7,944 nucleotides of DNA from Methanocorpusculum sp. Lineage in GTDB: Archaea > Halobacteriota > Methanomicrobia > Methanomicrobiales > Methanocorpusculaceae. A model generated the notes under the pieces. It saw only the letters and a list, made by a program, of their open reading frames with translations, ran no database searches and had not been told where the DNA came from. Of this stretch, positions 4,907 through 7,944 are shown in pieces. The number at the start of each line of letters is the position of its first letter. Position 1 is the first letter of the stretch. The translations under genes and the position numbers were made by a program. The DNA is taken from positions 1 to 7,944 of the forward strand of contig JAFZFW010000111.1 in the NCBI GenBank assembly GCA_017555685.1. Reading direction: 5' to 3'.

Positions 4907-5616
4907 ACTGCACAGGGAATACTGACCGCACATTTTCCGCAGACATCAGCGCCGAGCTCTTCTTCTGCTTTGCGGCAAATGGTATAACAGATATTCCGGT
5001 CAAACCCGTCCGTGCGCAGGGCTCCTGTCGGACACCGTTTCACACAGACTGTACACTTTCCCCCGGCTTTTGCCGTGCAGAGCTCTTCGGTGAGCGGGGA
5101 GTCTGCCGGTTCATCGAGTGCGGTAACCACCGAGCCGAACCGGCCCATGCTGCCTGCCTTCGTAATCAGCATATTGTTGAGCCCGAAGGTTCCAAGGCCT
5201 GCCGCTTCTGCGATGTGCCGCTGGGACCACCGGCTCAGTAAGCGGTCTGTATCAAACCCGCCTGCAGGGATCGCGGCAGGGATTCCTTCTGCCTGCAGTG
5301 TATCTACTAATGCCTCGTTAATCTCAGCGATAAGGGCATTTGTTGTGTTATAGAAATCCGCCCACTGCTGAGAGGGAAAATCCCCGTCATGATTACTCAT
5401 ACCGGCGGCTTTTGTAAACGGTAAAAAATAGGAGATGATAATCGTCGCCTCCGGTAAGACATCCTCAGGCATGAGGTGGTCTTCCGCGACAGATGTTTTC
5501 AGACGGCGAATCACCGGTGATGCGGCATCAGCGAATCCGATAACCGGCTCTCTGATCCAGTCGGCATGTGCGGTCTTCTCGCGAATGACTGCGTATGCAG
5601 TATCCCGGAAACTCAC
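4897..5616 (-). CDS. QueG-like double-cluster iron-sulfur protein (COG1600-like), function unknown
   Basis: The 239-residue protein resembles the catalytic half of epoxyqueuosine reductase: the family stretch RHIAEAAGLGTFGLNNMLIT (133-152) and a C-terminal double iron-sulfur region. Cysteines are C180, C188, C191 and C195-P (standard CxxCxxxCP), then C210, C214, C226, C229 and C235. The last spacing, C229-x5-C235, is longer than the usual CxxCxxxCP. QueG itself is about 350-380 residues, so this form lacks the C-terminal repeat domain. Archaea make archaeosine rather than queuosine, so a role in tRNA queuosine is unlikely; many methanogens carry such orphan paralogues. It starts with GTG, and GTGA (5613-5616) overlaps the stop of the phosphoglycerate mutase gene, which implies translational coupling. 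Substrate and cobamide dependence cannot be read from the sequence. Confidence 0.8.
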   Translation of the reverse strand: MSFRDTAYAVIREKTAHADWIREPVIGFADAASPVIRRLKTSVAEDHLMPEDVLPEATIIISYFLPFTKAAGMSNHDGDFPSQQWADFYNTTNALIAEINEALVDTLQAEGIPAAIPAGGFDTDRLLSRWSQRHIAEAAGLGTFGLNNMLITKAGSMGRFGSVVTALDEPADSPLTEELCTAKAGGKCTVCVKRCPTGALRTDGFDRNICYTICRKAEEELGADVCGKCAVSIPCAVKE

Positions 5617-6776
5617 TCGCCAAACACCATCGGGAGAAGGTCGACTGCCTTCATCATACCGTAGGCGCCGTTTTCACGGACATCCTTTTCGGTGTAGACT
5701 TCAACGCCGTCTGCCTCGTCTTTGCCCATCACCACAAACGGCACTGCCTCGTGGGTGTGGGTCTTCTTTGCGATTGGCGTCGGGTGGTCAGGCATCAGCA
5801 TAACGCATCCGTCGAAGTTCTCGAGAATGTATCCGACTGCTTCATCGAGGCGCTCGATTGCCTTAATCTTCTCTTCAATGCTTCCTAAGTGTCCTGCCTC
5901 ATCGGTTGCTTCGACATGCATGTACACAAAGTCTGCATCTCCCTGTAATGCTTCGACTGCTGCTTTTGCTTTGCCCATGTAGTCGGTGTCTAAGTAGCCG
6001 GTAGCACCCGGGACTTTGACAATCTTCATACCGCAGCAGGCGGCAATACCGAAGAGGAGGTCGACTGCGGAGATCATTGCTCCCTGCTTGCCGAACATCT
6101 CTGCAAACTGCGGCATGGCAGGCTTCTTTCCGGCACTCCACGGCCAGATGGTGGTTGCCGGGTTCTTTCCGGCGGCCTTTCTGGCAGCGTTTACCGGATG
6201 GTTTTCGAAGACATCTGCTGCATAGACCATGAGCTTCATGAGCATCTCTGCGTCCGGTCCTTTTGGCATGTAGTCGTTTACGACCTCATCAACGATGTCA
6301 TGCGGAGGATAGGTCTCTGCCCCCTCTCCTCCCGGGAACATCATGACGTTTCTGTAGGAAACACCCGGATAGAAGGTGACGCCGGAAACCTTCTCCTGCA
6401 GGGATTTGAAGAGTGCTGCTCCTTCTTCACTGGTGATGTGGCCTGCTGCGAAGTCCTTCATCTTGCCGTTTTCGATGGTGACTAAGTTACAGCGGTATGC
6501 CATGTCGTCCTCGCCGAACGGAACTCCCATGCTGAGTGCTTCGAGTGCTCCGCGTCCCGTATAGTACTTCTCCGGGTCGTAGCCTAAGATGGACATGTTT
6601 GCAACATCCGATCCCGGAGTCATGGACTCATCCACGGTCTTTAACATACCGCAGCGTCCTTTGCGGGCGATAGTATCCATATTCGGTTTCTTGGCGACTT
6701 CAAGAGGCGTCTTTCCGCCTAACTCTGCGAGCGGTTCATCTGCCGCCCCGTCAGCTAAGATTAACAGATATTTCAT
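5613..6776 (-). CDS. apgM: 2,3-bisphosphoglycerate-independent phosphoglycerate mutase, archaeal type
   Basis: The 387-residue metalloenzyme interconverts 3-phosphoglycerate and 2-phosphoglycerate in glycolysis and gluconeogenesis, in the cytosol. It belongs to the alkaline-phosphatase superfamily, archaeal ApgM branch. Metal and catalytic residues are where expected: D9 in ADGAAD, the nucleophile serine S56 in TPGSDVANMS, D292 and H296 in EATDEAGH, D330-H331 in MPDHPTP, and H340/H342 in THTH. Length is slightly below the usual 400-410. The ATG at 6776 is chosen because the metal-binding strand MKYLLILADG must begin the protein; an in-frame ATG at 6899 would run into rubrerythrin. No Shine-Dalgarno is present. 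It lies 65 nt downstream of rubrerythrin behind a T7 run, so it may have its own promoter. The QueG-like gene overlaps its stop. Confidence 0.93.
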   Translation of the reverse strand: MKYLLILADGAADEPLAELGGKTPLEVAKKPNMDTIARKGRCGMLKTVDESMTPGSDVANMSILGYDPEKYYTGRGALEALSMGVPFGEDDMAYRCNLVTIENGKMKDFAAGHITSEEGAALFKSLQEKVSGVTFYPGVSYRNVMMFPGGEGAETYPPHDIVDEVVNDYMPKGPDAEMLMKLMVYAADVFENHPVNAARKAAGKNPATTIWPWSAGKKPAMPQFAEMFGKQGAMISAVDLLFGIAACCGMKIVKVPGATGYLDTDYMGKAKAAVEALQGDADFVYMHVEATDEAGHLGSIEEKIKAIERLDEAVGYILENFDGCVMLMPDHPTPIAKKTHTHEAVPFVVMGKDEADGVEVYTEKDVRENGAYGMMKAVDLLPMVFGE

Positions 6777-6780
6777 AGAT

Positions 6781-6798
6781 AACCGTATATATCTGGTT
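6781..6798. promoter_or_regulatory. interrupted palindrome just upstream of apgM
   Basis: The plus strand reads AACC-GT-ATATAT-CT-GGTT, with seven of nine base pairs symmetric. It begins 5 bp from the apgM start codon and contains a TATA-like core. That core is too close to the ATG to serve as the apgM TATA box, so an operator overlapping the transcription start is the better guess. Confidence 0.3.
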
Positions 6799-6829
6799 TC
6801 TCTATGGTTAAGTGTTCGCCTTTGGGCAG

Positions 6830-6836
6830 AAAAAAA
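6830..6836 (-). terminator. oligo-T run after rubrerythrin
   Basis: T7 on the minus strand lies 5 nt beyond the rubrerythrin stop. It may end part of the rubrerythrin transcript before apgM, with some read-through. It is shorter than the other terminators here. Confidence 0.5.
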
Positions 6837-6841
6837 GGGAT

Positions 6842-7384
6842 TTAGTAGTTCTCCTTCTCGAGGAAGAAGTATGCCTTCGGGTGGGCACAGACCGGGCACT
6901 GCTCCGGTGCTGCTTCACCGTAGTGGATGTGACCGCAGTTTCCGCAGACCCACGGCTTTGCCTCTTCACGGGCGAAGACTTTGCCGCTTTCGAGGTTTGC
7001 AAGAAGCTTTCTGTAGCGTTCCTCGTGGGACTTTTCGATCTTTGCAACTTCAGCGAAGAGGAATGCAAGGCGTTCGAATCCTTCCTCTGCTGCTTCCTTT
7101 GCGAACTGGGCATACATCTCGACCCACTCATAGTTCTCGCCTTCTGCTGCTGCAAGGAGGTTTTCTGCAGTGGATGGAATCTCTCCGCCGCACAGTGCCT
7201 TGAACCAGAGCTTTGCGTGCTCTTTCTCGTTTAATGCAGTCTCTGCGAAGAAGTCGGCAATCTGGTTGTATCCTTCCTTCTTTGCCTTGGATGCGAAGTA
7301 GTCGTACTTGTTTCTTGCCTGGGACTCACCGGCAAATGCAGCCCATAAGTTCTGCTCGGTTTTGGTACCTTTAATGTTGCACAT
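6842..7384 (-). CDS. rbr: rubrerythrin
   Basis: The 180-residue peroxide-reducing enzyme has an N-terminal four-helix di-iron domain and a C-terminal rubredoxin domain. Iron ligands are visible as E20, the pair E53-x-x-H56 in NEKEH, a glutamate in KEAAEEGF (97-101) and E117-x-x-H120 in EKSH. The rubredoxin site has C147-x2-C150 and C163-x2-C166, with the shortened 12-residue spacing typical of rubrerythrin. It detoxifies hydrogen peroxide in anaerobes, taking electrons from a rubredoxin or similar donor in the cytosol. The start at 7384 gives the standard N-terminus ([13 protein letters not shown]); no Shine-Dalgarno precedes it, so a short or absent leader is likely. It is divergent from the PH-domain gene, with 62 bp between the start codons. 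Confidence 0.95.
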   Translation of the reverse strand: MCNIKGTKTEQNLWAAFAGESQARNKYDYFASKAKKEGYNQIADFFAETALNEKEHAKLWFKALCGGEIPSTAENLLAAAEGENYEWVEMYAQFAKEAAEEGFERLAFLFAEVAKIEKSHEERYRKLLANLESGKVFAREEAKPWVCGNCGHIHYGEAAPEQCPVCAHPKAYFFLEKENY

Positions 7385-7411
7385 AATTCTTATTTCGCTG
7401 TAAGAGATGAA

Positions 7412-7424
7412 AAATGTTTATCTT
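7412..7424. promoter_or_regulatory. AT-rich divergent promoter between rubrerythrin and the PH-domain gene
   Basis: AAATGTTTATCTT on the plus strand places TTTATC (7417-7422) about 28 bp before the PH-domain ATG, the spacing of a leaderless archaeal promoter. Read on the minus strand, the same bases give GATAAACATTT, about 35 bp before the rubrerythrin ATG. The two genes may share or compete for this element. An 8-bp palindrome GGCATGCC follows at 7429-7436. Confidence 0.45.
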
Positions 7425-7446
7425 CTGCGGCATGCCATAATTAGCC

Positions 7447-7944
7447 ATGGTTACCTTAAATGAGGATTTCAAGCCGGATGGAAAATACACCGGCTATCTG
7501 CTGCTTGCAACGCTTGCCGCCATTCTGCTCATCTGGATTCCCTGCTGTGTCTGGGTGTATCCGCTGCTGGCAGAAAGTCTGGTGTTCCTGATTCTTGCCG
7601 TCATCGCATCAGTTGCTTTGATTGTCTGTCTTGGATTTGCCTGTATCTGGGCTCCGCTGTACTACAAGTCCGTGGTCTATCACTTAAACGGAACCGAAAT
7701 GACCTGGAAACGCGGCGTGTTTTTCAGAAAAACCGGAATTGTTCCGTACAACAGAATCACCAACGTTGACATCGTCCAGGGTCCGGTTATGCGCATCTTC
7801 GGCATCTACCACTTAAAAATCGAGACCGCAGGCGGAGGTTCCTCGAAGAACTCTGCTGAGATTCAGATTGAAGGTGTCAGCAACCCGGAGCCGATCAGAC
7901 AGATGATTATGGACTTTGTCCGCGGGGCAAAGCCGGCAGCTGCA
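7447..7944 (+). CDS. membrane-anchored bacterial PH domain protein (YdbS/YdbT-like, PF03703), 3' end missing
   Basis: The 166 residues visible run off the window without a stop. Two hydrophobic segments, about 16-38 and 42-70, form a likely helical hairpin in the membrane. They are followed by a bacterial pleckstrin-homology domain: the stretch YKSVVYHLNGTEMTWKRGVF, then IVPYNRITNVDIVQGPVMR, FGIYHLKIETAG and a helix ending near residue 160 (EPIRQMIMDFVRG). This order of strands and the PYNRITNV core are typical of the YdbS/YdbT family. Function in archaea is unknown; in bacteria some members relate to envelope stress or antimicrobial peptides. The start at 7447 is forced closely by an in-frame TAA at 7438-7440. 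No Shine-Dalgarno is seen and a TATA-like box sits 25-30 bp upstream, so the mRNA is probably leaderless. The small tail GAKPAAA suggests the C-terminus is near. Confidence 0.85.
   Translation, partial: MVTLNEDFKPDGKYTGYLLLATLAAILLIWIPCCVWVYPLLAESLVFLILAVIASVALIVCLGFACIWAPLYYKSVVYHLNGTEMTWKRGVFFRKTGIVPYNRITNVDIVQGPVMRIFGIYHLKIETAGGGSSKNSAEIQIEGVSNPEPIRQMIMDFVRGAKPAAA

Noticed and set aside
6589..7234. Plus-strand open frames opposite apgM and rubrerythrin
   Set aside because: They are cysteine- and arginine-rich mirror frames of highly conserved minus-strand genes, without start signals.
1..7944. CRISPR array, insertion sequence, phage or defence genes
   Set aside because: No spaced direct repeats, transposase, integrase or nuclease motifs were seen on either strand. 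Gene content is chromosomal.

Overview
The window looks like chromosomal DNA from a euryarchaeal methanogen, most likely a member of the Methanomicrobiales close to Methanocorpusculum. That placement is inferred from gene content, not from a search. Supporting signs are a geranylgeranyl reductase with a dedicated small ferredoxin (archaeal ether-lipid saturation), an archaeal-type phosphoglycerate mutase (ApgM), multi-CBS proteins, rubrerythrin, TATA-type promoters, oligo-T terminators and a tRNA without an encoded CCA. No mobile element, CRISPR array or phage gene was seen.

Layout. Positions 1-35 hold the 3' end of a tRNA (+). Positions 94-1466 (+) hold a two-gene unit: a 2[4Fe-4S] ferredoxin and geranylgeranyl reductase. 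It converges on a three-gene unit on the minus strand, read from 2920 down to 1527: a small Ras/Era-like GTPase (ArvA type), a DUF2073 protein (ArvB type) and a zinc-ribbon protein (ArvC type). Positions 2921-3116 are a non-coding divergent region with two promoters and several dyad symmetries. Positions 3117-3983 and 4110-4883 (+) are two four-CBS-domain proteins separated by a 126-nt spacer carrying a long stem-loop. They converge on a minus-strand run, read from 7384 down to 4897: rubrerythrin, ApgM and a QueG-like iron-sulfur protein, the last two overlapping by 4 nt. Divergent from rubrerythrin, and cut by the window end, is a membrane-anchored bacterial-PH-domain protein (7447-7944, +).

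How the parts work together. The ferredoxin very probably feeds electrons to the reductase that saturates archaeol chains. The GTPase/DUF2073/zinc-ribbon trio matches, from memory, the euryarchaeal operon implicated in extracellular vesicle formation (ArvABC). The predicted GTPase starts with a clear amphipathic basic helix, as Arf/Sar1 proteins do, and the ArvB partner carries a similar short motif. This is the most exciting system in the window. The CBS proteins are probable adenine-nucleotide sensors. The first has an unusually structured 5' region that could be an RNA or protein-binding control element. Rubrerythrin protects against oxidants and ApgM is glycolytic/gluconeogenic.
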